This document shows, in pieces, positions 50,907 to 59,157 of a DNA stretch of 64,000 nucleotides. The notes under the pieces are model-generated. The model was not told where the DNA came from. It ran no database searches and was given only the letters and a program-made list of their open reading frames with translations. Both the position numbers and the translations under genes were made by a program. The DNA comes from Streptomyces sp. DSM 110735. Its GTDB lineage: Bacteria; Actinomycetota; Actinomycetes; Streptomycetales; Streptomycetaceae. The stretch lies in contig NZ_JACYHF010000001.1 of the NCBI RefSeq assembly GCF_016482685.1, positions 248,001 through 312,000 of the forward strand, given 5' to 3'. The number at the start of each line of letters is the position of its first letter. Position 1 is the first letter of the stretch.

Positions 50907-51959
50907 ATGGCGCAAGAATCCTCTCAGTCTCCGGTGCCGGGGCGCCCGCACCGGGTCGCCGTGATCGTGGACGAGGGCACCAACCCCTTCGAGGTGGGCG
51001 TCGCCACCGAGCTGTTCGGACTGCCCCGCCCCGAGCTGGGTCTGCCCGGACCGCTGTACGAGGTCACGCTGTGCGCGCCCGACCCCGAGGTGCGGATGAA
51101 CCACGGCTTCTTCACGCTGGCCGGGGTGCCGGGTCTGGAGGCGGTCGCGGAGGCGGACACCCTGATCGTGCCGGGGCGCCCGGACAACGTGGTCCCGCGC
51201 CGCCCCGCCGTCCTGGACGCCATCCGCGACGCGCACGCGCGCGGCACCCGCGTCGTCAGCTTCTGCACCGGCACCTTCGCGCTCGCGGAGGCGGGTCTGC
51301 TGGACGGGCGCCGCGCCTCCACCCACTGGCGCTGGGCGGACGCCTTCCGGGAGCTGCACCCGAAGGTCCTGCTGGAGCCGGACGTGCTCTACGTCGACGA
51401 CGGCGACGTGCTCACCGCGTCCGGCAGCGCCGCCGCCCTCGATCTCGGTCTGCACATCTGGCGCCTCGACCACGGCGCGGAACTGGCCAACGCCGTCTCC
51501 CGCCGTCTGGTCTTCGCCGCCCACCGCGACGGCGGGCAACGGCAGTTCGTGGAGCGCCCGGTGCCCGAGGTCCCCGACGGCTCGCTCGGTCCGCTGCTCG
51601 CCTGGGCGCAGGAACGGCTCGGCGATCCGTTGACGGTGGCGGACCTCGCCGCCCGCGCGGCGCTCTCCCCGGCCACCCTGCACCGCCGCTTCCGCACCCG
51701 GCTCGGAACGACCCCGCTGGCGTGGCTCACCGGCGAGCGGGTGGCGCTTGCCTGCCGGCTGATCGAGCGGGGCGAGCTGCGCCTGGACGTGGTGGCGGCG
51801 CGCAGCGGGCTCGGTACGGCGGCGAACCTGCGGGCGCGGCTGCGGCGCGAGACGGGGCTGAGCCCGTCGGAGTACCGCAGGCGCTTCGGTCCGCCGGGCG
51901 GGGCAGTGCCGGACGGGGCAGTGAGGAACGGTCCCCACCGGGGAACCGTTCCGTCATGA
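50907..51959 (+). CDS. GlxA-type AraC family transcriptional regulator (DJ-1/PfpI + AraC HTH)
   Basis: This 350-residue protein has an N-terminal DJ-1/PfpI-like domain (about 10-200) with the nucleophile-elbow segment VVSFCTGTFALAEAG, where the Cys is kept. Two AraC helix-turn-helix motifs follow at about 235-335 (LTVADLAARAALSPATLHR and LDVVAARSGLGTAANLRARL, ending SPSEYRRRF). GlxA-like proteins regulate divergent or adjacent genes in response to small molecules. Its stop overlaps the start of the LURP-one gene as ATGA, so both are co-translated. Confidence 0.92.
   Translation: MAQESSQSPVPGRPHRVAVIVDEGTNPFEVGVATELFGLPRPELGLPGPLYEVTLCAPDPEVRMNHGFFTLAGVPGLEAVAEADTLIVPGRPDNVVPRRPAVLDAIRDAHARGTRVVSFCTGTFALAEAGLLDGRRASTHWRWADAFRELHPKVLLEPDVLYVDDGDVLTASGSAAALDLGLHIWRLDHGAELANAVSRRLVFAAHRDGGQRQFVERPVPEVPDGSLGPLLAWAQERLGDPLTVADLAARAALSPATLHRRFRTRLGTTPLAWLTGERVALACRLIERGELRLDVVAARSGLGTAANLRARLRRETGLSPSEYRRRFGPPGGAVPDGAVRNGPHRGTVPS
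51925..51952 (+). promoter_or_regulatory. Hairpin overlapping the translation-initiation region of the LURP-one gene
   Basis: GGAACGGT (51925-51932) pairs with ACCGTTCC (51945-51952), with an inner CCCC/GGGG. The hairpin ends three bases before the LURP-one ATG, inside the 3' end of the AraC-type gene. Confidence 0.5.
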
Positions 51960-52450
51960 GATTCCTCGTACGCGACCGCATCTTCGGCATCGGTGACGAC
52001 TACTGGATCGAGGACGACCAGGGTCGCAAGGTCTACCTCGTCGACGGCAAGGCGCTCCGGCTGCGCGACACCTTCGAACTGAAGGACGCCGAGGGCCGGG
52101 TACTGATCGACATCCACAAGAAGATGTTCGCCCTGCGCGACACCATGGTCATCGAACGGGACGGCGAGGGCCTGGCCACCGTCAAGCGCAAGCATCTCTC
52201 CCTGCTGCGCAACCACTACCGCGTCCGCCTGGCCGACGGCACCGAACTCGACGTCAGCGGCAAGATCCTCGACCGCGAGTTCGCGATCGAGTTCGACGGC
52301 GAACTCCTCGCCGTGATCTCCCGCCGCCTGCTGACGGTACGGGAGACCTACGGCGTGGACGTCGTACGGGACGACGCGGACCCGGCGCTGCTGATCGCGG
52401 TGGCGGTGTGCGTGATCCACCTGGCGGAGAAGGAAAGGGAAGAGGACTAG
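51956..52450 (+). CDS. LURP-one-related (tubby-like/scramblase-like) protein
   Basis: This 164-residue protein starts within the stop of the AraC gene (ATGA). MRFLVRDRIFGIGDDYWIED, KVYLVDGKALRLRDTFELKD, VLIDIHKKMFALRDTMVIER and HYRVRLADGTELDV match the LURP-one/YxjI beta-barrel family related to tubby and phospholipid scramblases. Bacterial members have no established function; membrane-lipid association is proposed for the fold. The repeated F/L-RDT motif reflects its internal beta-strand pattern. Confidence 0.88.
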   Translation: MRFLVRDRIFGIGDDYWIEDDQGRKVYLVDGKALRLRDTFELKDAEGRVLIDIHKKMFALRDTMVIERDGEGLATVKRKHLSLLRNHYRVRLADGTELDVSGKILDREFAIEFDGELLAVISRRLLTVRETYGVDVVRDDADPALLIAVAVCVIHLAEKEREED

Positions 52451-52472
52451 GGCCTGTCCGGCGGGACCGGGT

Positions 52473-53267
52473 TCAGCGGCGCGGGGGCTCCAGACCGAGC
52501 ACCCGGTCCTTGAGGGCGGGGAACTGCTCGCGGGTCTCCGCGACCTTCGTGGGGTCGAACTCGACGGTCAGGACCTCCTCGTCCGCGCCCGCCTCGGCGA
52601 GCACCTCGCCCCACGGATCCACCACGATCGAGTGACCCGCCTGCGGAACTCCGGCGTGCGTCCCGGCCGTTCCACAGGCGAGCACGAACGCCTGGTTCTC
52701 GACCGCCCGCGCTTGGGCCAGGAGCGTCCAGTGCGCGCGCCGCCGTTCGGGCCAGCCCGCCGGGAGCACCAGGGTCTCGGCACCGGCGGCGGTCAGGGAG
52801 CGGAAGAGTTCGGGGAAGCGGAGGTCGTAGCAGGTGCCGAGACCGAGGGTGGTCTCCGGCAGCCGGACGGTGACCAGATCGCTGCCCGCGCCCATCAGCA
52901 CCGCCTCGCCCTTGTCGAAGCCGAAGCGGTGGATCTTGCGGTAGGCGGCGGCGAGGTCGCCGGAGGGGGAGAAGACGAGCGAGGTGTTGTAGAGGGGTCC
53001 CTCGGGGTCGCGCTCCGGGATCGACCCGGCGTGCAGCCACACGCCCGCGTCCGCCGCTGCCTTGGCCATCGCCTCGAAGGTGGGACCCTCCAGCGGCTCG
53101 GCCTCGGTACCGAAGTCCTCGTAGGCGAAGGCGCCGGTGGTCCACAGTTCGGGCAGGACCACGAGGTCGGCACCGGCTTGCTCGCGCACCAGTGCGACCG
53201 CGCGTTGTCGCCGGTCAGCGACCGATTCACGCTCGTCCACAGCGATCTGGATCAGCGAGGCGCGCAC
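52473..53267 (-). CDS. Carbon-nitrogen hydrolase (Nit2/omega-amidase-like)
   Basis: From the GTG at 53267 (AGGA about 12 bases upstream) the protein has 264 residues. The nitrilase triad is intact: E40 in LVVLPELWTTG, K111 in YRKIHRFGF and C146 in GTCYDLRFPELFR. The GTCYDLRFPELFR form and overall length match the Nit2/omega-amidase branch, which hydrolyses alpha-keto amides such as 2-oxoglutaramate. Other aliphatic amides cannot be excluded. It diverges from the following gene with a 217-bp shared upstream region. Confidence 0.9.
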   Translation of the reverse strand: MRASLIQIAVDERESVADRRQRAVALVREQAGADLVVLPELWTTGAFAYEDFGTEAEPLEGPTFEAMAKAAADAGVWLHAGSIPERDPEGPLYNTSLVFSPSGDLAAAYRKIHRFGFDKGEAVLMGAGSDLVTVRLPETTLGLGTCYDLRFPELFRSLTAAGAETLVLPAGWPERRRAHWTLLAQARAVENQAFVLACGTAGTHAGVPQAGHSIVVDPWGEVLAEAGADEEVLTVEFDPTKVAETREQFPALKDRVLGLEPPRR

Positions 53268-53484
53268 ACTACCACCGTCCTGGCATTCGAGTCGTTCCCA
53301 CGGGCCTACGATCGTCACACGAAAGCACTGCCGGGGGGTATCGGAGCAGCGTAACTTGGGGGTCTCCCCCGCTCGTGCGAAGCCGCGGGCACGGGGAGTT
53401 TCCAGACCGCCGAGTGCAGCCGCCGCCCGCTGGCAAAGCCGTTCGATTCTGCCCGTGTACCGACCGCCGAGGGGTTCCCGTTCC

Positions 53485-54309
53485 GTGAGTCTGCATCCCA
53501 CCCTCCAGCCCTACGCCGATGCCTGGACCCACTCCGTCGACGCGATATCCGAGCTGGTCAATCCGCTGGCCGAGGGGGAGTGGAACCGGCGCACGCCGTG
53601 CCCCGGCTGGTCGGTGCGGGACGTGGTCTCGCACGTCATCGGCCTGGACTGCGAGATGCTCGGCGACCCCCGGCCGATCCACGCGCTGCCCCGCGACCTC
53701 TTCCACGTCACCAACGAGCAGCAGCGGTACATGGAGATGCAGGTCGACGTCCGCCGCCATCACACGGCGCCGGAGATGACGTCCGAGCTGGAGTACACGA
53801 TCATCCGGCGCAACCGGCAGCTCCGCAACGAGTCCCGTGAGCCGGGCACGCTGGTGCGCGGACCGTTCGGCAAGGAGATCACCCTCGAAGAGGCCATGCG
53901 GCGGCGGGCGTTCGACGTCTGGGTCCACGAACAGGACCTGCGCACCGCCCTCGGACGTCCCGGCAACCTCGACTCCCCGGGCGCCCACGTCACCCGCGAC
54001 CTGCTCCTCCTCGCGCTCCCCAAGGTCGTCGCCAAGCACGCGGAGGCGCCGCGCAGTTCGGCCATCGTCTTCGACGTCCACGGACCGCTGGAATTCCTCC
54101 GCACGATCCGCGTCGACATCCAGGGCCGGGGCACCCTCGAAACCTCCCCCGCCCTCGGTCCCGCCGCCTCCTTCACCCTCGACTGGGAGACCTACTTCAA
54201 ACTCGCCTGCGGTCGCGTGACCCCGGAGTCGGTCGCCGACCGCCTGAAGACGGAGGGCGACCCGGAGCTGGTGTCGGCGATCCTGCGGAACTTCTCCGTG
54301 ACGCCGTAG
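53485..54309 (+). CDS. Maleylpyruvate isomerase / mycothiol-dependent (DinB-like) family enzyme
   Basis: This 274-residue protein starts at the GTG at 53485 (GAGGGG about 12 bases upstream). The N-terminal DinB-like four-helix domain has TPCPGWSVRDVVSHVIGLD, with the His used for metal binding, and later RRRAFDVWVHEQDLRTAL, where the family's second metal-binding His is kept. The C-terminal sterol-carrier-like domain begins near residue 190. Family members use mycothiol as thiol cofactor, as in maleylpyruvate isomerase, and many are of unknown substrate. Mycothiol use supports an actinobacterial host. Confidence 0.85.
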   Translation: MSLHPTLQPYADAWTHSVDAISELVNPLAEGEWNRRTPCPGWSVRDVVSHVIGLDCEMLGDPRPIHALPRDLFHVTNEQQRYMEMQVDVRRHHTAPEMTSELEYTIIRRNRQLRNESREPGTLVRGPFGKEITLEEAMRRRAFDVWVHEQDLRTALGRPGNLDSPGAHVTRDLLLLALPKVVAKHAEAPRSSAIVFDVHGPLEFLRTIRVDIQGRGTLETSPALGPAASFTLDWETYFKLACGRVTPESVADRLKTEGDPELVSAILRNFSVTP

Positions 54310-54856
54310 CCTCCGGCGGTCCGGCGGGGCGTCGTCGGGGTGGCGCGGTGGAGCTGCCTCGGCGGGGCGGTGATGACACGGGAGGGGGCTAACGGGGCTG
54401 TTGCTGCCGGAGTTGGAGGCCGTCGGCGGTTCGGCGGGATCCTCCGGTGATGCGACTCGGCCGCCCCGGCGACACGGTGATCACTCGGCGCGGACCAACG
54501 GACCTTTCGCTGCCGGGGGTTGGGCGCCGCTGGCCAGCCGACCGTTGCCGGACGCTGATGCGCGTGCCCCTCTCCCCCCGCCTCGTCAGCGTGCCGCGCC
54601 GACGCGCCCCCGCACCGTGCTCGACATCGGCGGGCGCCGCGTGTGGGACCGCGCCTGATCAGGTGCCCGGCGGGTCGGCTCAGGTTCCAGAACCCGCGCG
54701 CGATCCCCACGCCTGGTCGTAGACCGTACGCGGACACCTGCTCCCGGCTGCGCCACCTCGTCACGCCACCCGTGCGCGGGACAGGCTCCCCTCACCGAGC
54801 CACCGGCTCACGCCGTAGCCGTGCCCCGTCACACCGCCGGAGGTCGACCCCGCCCC
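54310..54856. other. Gene-free stretch
   Basis: Short open frames here have atypical codon use, frequent Arg/Pro/Cys runs and no ribosome sites. No repeat, strong hairpin or RNA gene was recognised. It separates the maleylpyruvate isomerase-like gene from the convergent MFS gene. Confidence 0.5.
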
Positions 54857-56173
54857 TCACGCCGCGGGCACGTGCACCGTCTCCACCCGGCTCGCCACCA
54901 GCCGCTCGCGCTCGCGGCGGGCGGCGCGCCCCCGCAGGCGGAGGATCTGGACGATGCCGATCGCCTGGAGGACGAAGACCGCGGAGAAGGCGATCGCGTA
55001 GTCGTCGCCGGTGGCGTCGAGGAGGACGCCGACGGCGAAGAGGGTGGTCATGGAGGCGATGAAGCCGCCCATGTTGGTGATGCCGGAGGCGGTGCCCTGC
55101 CGCTCGGGCGGGTTCGCGGGGCGGGCGAAGTCGAAGCCGAGCATCGAGGCGGGACCGCAGGCGCCGAGGACGACACAGAGGAGGAGGAGCAGCGCCATCG
55201 GGGCGTGATCGCCGGGCCAGGCGAGGGTGAGCGCCCAGAGCAGGGCGGTCGCGGCGACCGTGCCGAGGGCGAGCGGCAGCCGGGCCGCGTGGTGCCGGGC
55301 GACGATCTGACCGTAGACGAGACCGACGACCATGTTGGAAAGGACGACCAGCGTGAGGAGTTCACCGGCCACGGCACGGCTGAGCCCCTGCGCCTCGACC
55401 AGGAACGGCAGCCCCCACAGCAGCAGGAACACCATCGCCGGGAACTGGGTCGTGAAGTGCACCCACATGCCGAGCCGGGTGCCCGGCTCCCGCCAGGACT
55501 CGGCGATCTGGCGGCGGACGTAGGCGGCGCCGTGGTGCGAGGACGGCTCGGGCTCGTGCCCCTCGGGGTGGTCCTTGAGGAACAGCAGCGTCAGGACCAG
55601 CACGACCACACCCGCGACCGCGCTGCCCGCGAACGCCGGGGTCCAGCCGAGCCCGTGCAGCAGCCGGGCGAGGACGAGCGTGGAGACGAGGTTGCCCGCC
55701 ATCCCGGCAAGCGCCGCGAGCTGGGCGATCATCGGACCGCGCCGCGCCGGGAACCACCGCGTGCCAAGGCGCAGCACGCTGATGAAGGTCATCGCGTCGC
55801 CGCAGCCGAGCAGGGCGCGGGAGGCGAGCGCGGTGCCGTAGGAGGGGGAGAAAGCGAAGCCGAGCTGACCGGCGGTGAAGAGGACGGCGCCGATGCACAG
55901 CACCTTCTTGGTGCCGAGGCGGTCGACCAGGAGACCGACGGGTATCTGCATCCCGGCGTACACCAGCAACTGCAGGATCGAGAACGTCGACAGCTCGGAG
56001 GCGCCGACATGGAAACGGTCGGCCGCGTCCAGACCCGCGACGCCGAGCGAGGTGCGGAAGATGACGGCCACGAAGTAGACCGCCACGCCTATGCACCACA
56101 CCGCGACCGCGCGCCCGCCGCCCGGCGGATCACCCGGCAGGACACGGCTTCCCGCGTCGGCCCGCGTGCTCAT
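54857..56173 (-). CDS. MFS transporter
   Basis: From the ATG at 56173 (GGGGAGG upstream) the protein has 438 residues and twelve transmembrane helices. The conserved loop 2-3 motif is VGLLVDRLGTKKVLCIGAVL and loop 8-9 includes DFARPANPPERQGTASG. The general pattern fits the organic anion / sugar-phosphate (ACS/NNP-like) subgroup of MFS permeases; the substrate is unknown. Its start overlaps the stop of the GntR gene (ATGA), so it is the regulated partner in a two-gene operon. Confidence 0.9.
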   Translation of the reverse strand: MSTRADAGSRVLPGDPPGGGRAVAVWCIGVAVYFVAVIFRTSLGVAGLDAADRFHVGASELSTFSILQLLVYAGMQIPVGLLVDRLGTKKVLCIGAVLFTAGQLGFAFSPSYGTALASRALLGCGDAMTFISVLRLGTRWFPARRGPMIAQLAALAGMAGNLVSTLVLARLLHGLGWTPAFAGSAVAGVVVLVLTLLFLKDHPEGHEPEPSSHHGAAYVRRQIAESWREPGTRLGMWVHFTTQFPAMVFLLLWGLPFLVEAQGLSRAVAGELLTLVVLSNMVVGLVYGQIVARHHAARLPLALGTVAATALLWALTLAWPGDHAPMALLLLLCVVLGACGPASMLGFDFARPANPPERQGTASGITNMGGFIASMTTLFAVGVLLDATGDDYAIAFSAVFVLQAIGIVQILRLRGRAARRERERLVASRVETVHVPAA

Positions 56174-56820
56174 CGCACCTCCCCGCGCGCCAGGTGGGAG
56201 AACCACCCCACGTGCCGGTGCACGATCCCGACCGCCGCCTCCGCGTCGCCGGAGCGCAGCGCGTCCAGGATCTCCGCGTGCTCGGTGAGGGTCTTGGCGA
56301 TGCGGTCCGGGTGGGAGTGCATGACGGCGACGCCCATCCTCAACTGCCGGTCGCGCAACTGGTCGTAGAGGCGCGAGAGGATCTCGTTCCCCCCGCTGCG
56401 CACGATCTCGGCGTGGAAGCGGCGGTCGGTGACGGCGGCGGCGGCGAAGTCACCGGCGGCGGCCTGCTCCCGCTGCCGCTCCAGCAGCTCGGTCAGCCGC
56501 TCCACCAGAGCGGGCGGGGCGGGTACGGCCTTGCGCGCGGCGTGCTCCTCGACGAGCAGCCGGGTCTCCACCACGTCCGCGATCTCCTGCGCGGAGACCG
56601 GCAGCACCAGCGCGCCCTTCTTCGGATACAGCCGCAGCAGCCCCTCGGCTTCCAGGCGCAGCAGCGCCTCACGGACGGGGGTGCGCGAGACACCCACCGC
56701 CTCGGCCAGCTCCCCCTCGGTGAGAAGGGTGCCGCCCTCGTAGCTGCGGTCGAGGACGCCCTGCTTGACGTGGGCGTAGACGCGTTCGGCGGCGGGTGGC
56801 TGCCTGGTGGCCGTTTGCAT
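56170..56820 (-). CDS. GntR/FadR-subfamily (FCD) transcriptional regulator
   Basis: From the ATG at 56820 the protein has 216 residues. The winged helix is EGELAEAVGVSRTPVREALL, followed by RLEAEGLLRLYPKKGALVLP. An FCD all-helical ligand domain follows (VVETRLLVEEHAARKAV, DRRFHAEIVRSGGNEIL, EHAEILDALRSGDAEAA) with the metal-binding Asp/His pattern. FadR-type regulators sense carboxylic acids or sugar acids. Co-transcription with the MFS permease suggests it controls uptake of its ligand. The upstream TTGTATCTATCC element (56825-56845, minus strand) is a plausible autoregulatory site. Confidence 0.92.
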   Translation of the reverse strand: MQTATRQPPAAERVYAHVKQGVLDRSYEGGTLLTEGELAEAVGVSRTPVREALLRLEAEGLLRLYPKKGALVLPVSAQEIADVVETRLLVEEHAARKAVPAPPALVERLTELLERQREQAAAGDFAAAAVTDRRFHAEIVRSGGNEILSRLYDQLRDRQLRMGVAVMHSHPDRIAKTLTEHAEILDALRSGDAEAAVGIVHRHVGWFSHLARGEVR

Positions 56821-57031
56821 GTCCACAGGATAGATACAACAGGCGCACGCCAGGGAGGGCCGTCCATCATGCGGACCGGATCGCGGCGCCCGGAAAAGTC
56901 GGCGGAAAAATCTCTCCGTGTCGCGCAACCATTCACGCCCCACGGGTGTCACACACGTGCGGCCCCACTTTCATGCCACCTCAACCAGGCCGCTTTTTAT
57001 AGGGCATTCAAGACAATCGAGGTATTCCGCT

Positions 57032-57928
57032 TTGATTACCGGCATCAAGGGCTCCCGCCTCCGCAAGGCCGCCGCCGTCGCCGTGACGTCCGGCGCCCTG
57101 CTCACCACCGGTGCCCTCACCGCTGCCCCCGCGCAGGCCGTCACCAAGCCCTCGATCGTGGCCAAGGGCGGCTTCGTGATGAACAACGCGACGGGTACGT
57201 CGCTGTTCACCAAGGCCGCGGACACCCGGCGTTCCACCGGTTCCACCACGAAGATCATGACCGCGAAGGTCGTGCTGGCGCAGCCGAACCTCAACCTGGA
57301 CACCAAGGTCACGATCCCGAAGGGCGCCAGCGACTACATCGTCGCCAACAACGCGTCCTCGGCCGGTCTGATCGTCGGCGACAAGGTCACCGTCCGTCAG
57401 CTCCTCTACGGGCTGATGCTGCCCTCCGGCTGCGACGCCGCCTACGTCCTCGCCGACAAGTTCGGCTCGGGCAGCACCCACACCGCCCGCGTGAACTCCT
57501 TCCTCGGCAAGATGAACGCCGCCGCGAAGAGCCTGAAGCTGACGAACACGCACTTCGACTCGTTCGACGGCATCGGCAAGGGGTCCAACTACTCGACGCC
57601 GCGCGACCTGACGAAGATCGCCAGCAGCGCGATGAAGAACTCCACGTTCCGCTCGATCGTCAAGACCAAGTCGTACACGGCCAAGACGACCACCAAGACC
57701 GGCAGCACGCGCACGATGAAGGCGTGGACCAACACCAACACGCTGCTCAGCAACTACAGCGGCACCATCGGCGTGAAGACCGGCTCCGGTCCCGAGGCCA
57801 AGTACTGCCTCGTCTTCGCCGCCACCCGCAACGGCAAGACGGTCATCGGCACGGTCCTCGCCTCCACGTCCGTCCCCCAGCGCGAAACGGACGCCAAGAA
57901 GCTCCTGAACTACGGCTTCGCCAAGTAA
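57032..57928 (+). CDS. D-alanyl-D-alanine carboxypeptidase (S11, PBP5-like)
   Basis: The best start is the TTG at 57032 with GAGGT eight bases upstream, giving 298 residues. The signal peptide GSRLRKAAAVAVTSGALLTT ends near APAQA. Active-site motifs are SxxK (S71-TTK74), SGC at 132-134 in place of the usual SGN, and KTGSG near residue 250. The SGC variant recurs in a Streptomyces subgroup. It trims the terminal D-Ala of peptidoglycan stem peptides outside the membrane. There is no clear C-terminal amphipathic anchor, so it may be released. It diverges from the GntR-MFS operon. Confidence 0.9.
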   Translation: MITGIKGSRLRKAAAVAVTSGALLTTGALTAAPAQAVTKPSIVAKGGFVMNNATGTSLFTKAADTRRSTGSTTKIMTAKVVLAQPNLNLDTKVTIPKGASDYIVANNASSAGLIVGDKVTVRQLLYGLMLPSGCDAAYVLADKFGSGSTHTARVNSFLGKMNAAAKSLKLTNTHFDSFDGIGKGSNYSTPRDLTKIASSAMKNSTFRSIVKTKSYTAKTTTKTGSTRTMKAWTNTNTLLSNYSGTIGVKTGSGPEAKYCLVFAATRNGKTVIGTVLASTSVPQRETDAKKLLNYGFAK

Positions 57929-57950
57929 CGCCACCCACAGACCGGGGGGA

Positions 57951-57987
57951 GGGGCCCGCCGCAGCCGACTCGGCAGCGGCGGGCCCC
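57951..57987. terminator. Terminator after carboxypeptidase gene
   Basis: A 12-bp perfect stem (57951-57962 with 57976-57987) with a nested GCCG/CGGC lies about 22 bases after the stop. Confidence 0.88.
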
Positions 57988-58097
57988 TGGCATATGCGGG
58001 TAACTTCCCCCTAGCACGCCCGACCACGCCGAAACCCGGGAATCACGCCGCCTTCCCTCGCAATCGTGAACATCCCGTCCCCCAACTGGCATATGCG
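57987..58097. promoter_or_regulatory. Two CTGGCATATGCG direct repeats upstream of the Bro-N gene
   Basis: CTGGCATATGCG occurs at 57987-57998 and 58086-58097, 99 bp apart, each holding the palindrome GCATATGC. The second is 39 bases before the Bro-N ATG, the first overlaps the edge of the preceding terminator. The spacing (about 9.5 helical turns) would allow looping. Confidence 0.5.
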
Positions 58098-58136
58098 AAT
58101 TCCTCCGCCCTACGTTCCGGCTCGGAGGTGACGCAC

Positions 58137-59084
58137 ATGAACGAACCCAGCAACCGCCCCGACGCGTCCGCACACCACGAGGCCATCGACATCAGCGACT
58201 TCGTGTACGCGGCGACGGGAGCCCGCGTACGGAGGCTGACGATGCCGGACGGGAGTCATTGGTTTCCGGCAGTGGATGTGTGCCGGCAACTGGGCCACAC
58301 GAACGCCCGCAAAGCTCTCTCGGACCATGTTCCCGAGGCCCATCGAGAGACGATCGAGAGCGTAACTGGAGGTTACGCTCTCAGCGTTCCCGCAGGTAGA
58401 GAGTGGCGCCGAGACATGAATCTGATCGACCTCCAAGGTCTGATTCTCTTGGTGAACGCCTGCACCAAACCCGCCTGCGCCCCCTTCAAGGAGTGGGTCG
58501 CGGAAGTGATCGAGACCGTACAGCGAGAGGGTTCGTACTCTCTCGAAGAAGCCGAGGTGCAGCCGACCGCCCCCGGCTCTCCCCTCGCCTACGCGATGCC
58601 GGATCAGGTCGCGGAAGCGATCGTCCGTCTGGAGGCGCACAACCTCCATCTGGACGCGGAGTTGGCGAGCGCACAGCGTGAATCACTGGCGCTGCAAAGG
58701 GAGATGCTCGCCGCGCAGCACGCCACGCTGACGGCGCAGCAGACCATCGCCGAGGCGATGGGACGGATCGCGGACCGGCTCGACGGTCTGACCCTCACCC
58801 GCGTCACCGCCCCAGGCGGCCACACCACCACCGCCACCGTCCTGGCCGACTGGCGCGAGCGGCTGTCCGTGACGGAAGACGTCTGGACCGTGGCCGTCGT
58901 CATCGCCCCGGTCCTCGTCGAAAAGGGAGAACTCCGCGAGCCCCTCGAATCCCTCGCGGCCCGCACCGGTTTGACGGTCCGCCGGGTCAACGAATGTCTG
59001 CGCCTGCTCCGCAAACACGCCTGCATCCGCTCTCGTGGAGGAGCGGAGAACGGGGCGCCGGTGTACGTACTCAGTCAGAGCTGA
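58137..59084 (+). CDS. Bro-N domain (phage antirepressor-like) protein
   Basis: From the ATG at 58137 (GGAGG eight bases upstream) the protein has 315 residues. The Bro-N domain is at about 20-130: HWFPAVDVCRQLGHTNARKA, then LSDHVPE, then NLIDLQGLILLVNACTKPAC. A coiled-coil-like stretch (about 160-215) follows. The C-terminal winged-helix-like segment LAARTGLTVRRVNECLRLLR (about 280-300) suggests a second DNA-binding unit. Bro-N proteins are DNA-binding antirepressors of phages and viruses, but chromosomal Streptomyces copies occur without other phage genes, as here. An inverted repeat inside the gene and a copy just after it may be linked to autoregulation. Confidence 0.8.
   Translation: MNEPSNRPDASAHHEAIDISDFVYAATGARVRRLTMPDGSHWFPAVDVCRQLGHTNARKALSDHVPEAHRETIESVTGGYALSVPAGREWRRDMNLIDLQGLILLVNACTKPACAPFKEWVAEVIETVQREGSYSLEEAEVQPTAPGSPLAYAMPDQVAEAIVRLEAHNLHLDAELASAQRESLALQREMLAAQHATLTAQQTIAEAMGRIADRLDGLTLTRVTAPGGHTTTATVLADWRERLSVTEDVWTVAVVIAPVLVEKGELREPLESLAARTGLTVRRVNECLRLLRKHACIRSRGGAENGAPVYVLSQS
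58356..58382 (+). repeat. Inverted repeat inside the Bro-N gene
   Basis: An 11-bp perfect stem (58356-58366 with 58372-58382) with loop TGGAG is encoded within the codons for ESVTGGYAL. The motif, its loop and the 3' flank are repeated downstream of the gene. Confidence 0.85.
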
Positions 59085-59096
59085 CCGGTGCCGAGA

Positions 59097-59137
59097 AAAT
59101 GCCGAGAGAGTGACTGGAGGTCACTCTCTCGGCATTT
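59097..59137. terminator. 18-bp hairpin between Bro-N and bkdC, related to the Bro-N internal repeat
   Basis: A perfect 18-bp stem (59097-59114 with 59120-59137) with loop TGGAG lies between convergent stops and can terminate both genes. Its core and 3' flank match the inverted repeat inside Bro-N, with paired changes in both arms. Confidence 0.85.
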
Positions 59138-59157
59138 CCGCAGGTCAAAAGGGCACA

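Noticed and set aside
54310..54856. Short ORFs in the gap before the MFS gene
   Set aside because: No ribosome sites, no hydrophobic or motif content, and Arg/Pro/Cys-rich composition typical of off-frame translation in GC-rich DNA.
58137..59084. Prophage inferred from the Bro-N gene
   Set aside because: No integrase, terminase, capsid, lysin or attachment-site duplication is seen on either side; neighbours are chromosomal housekeeping genes.
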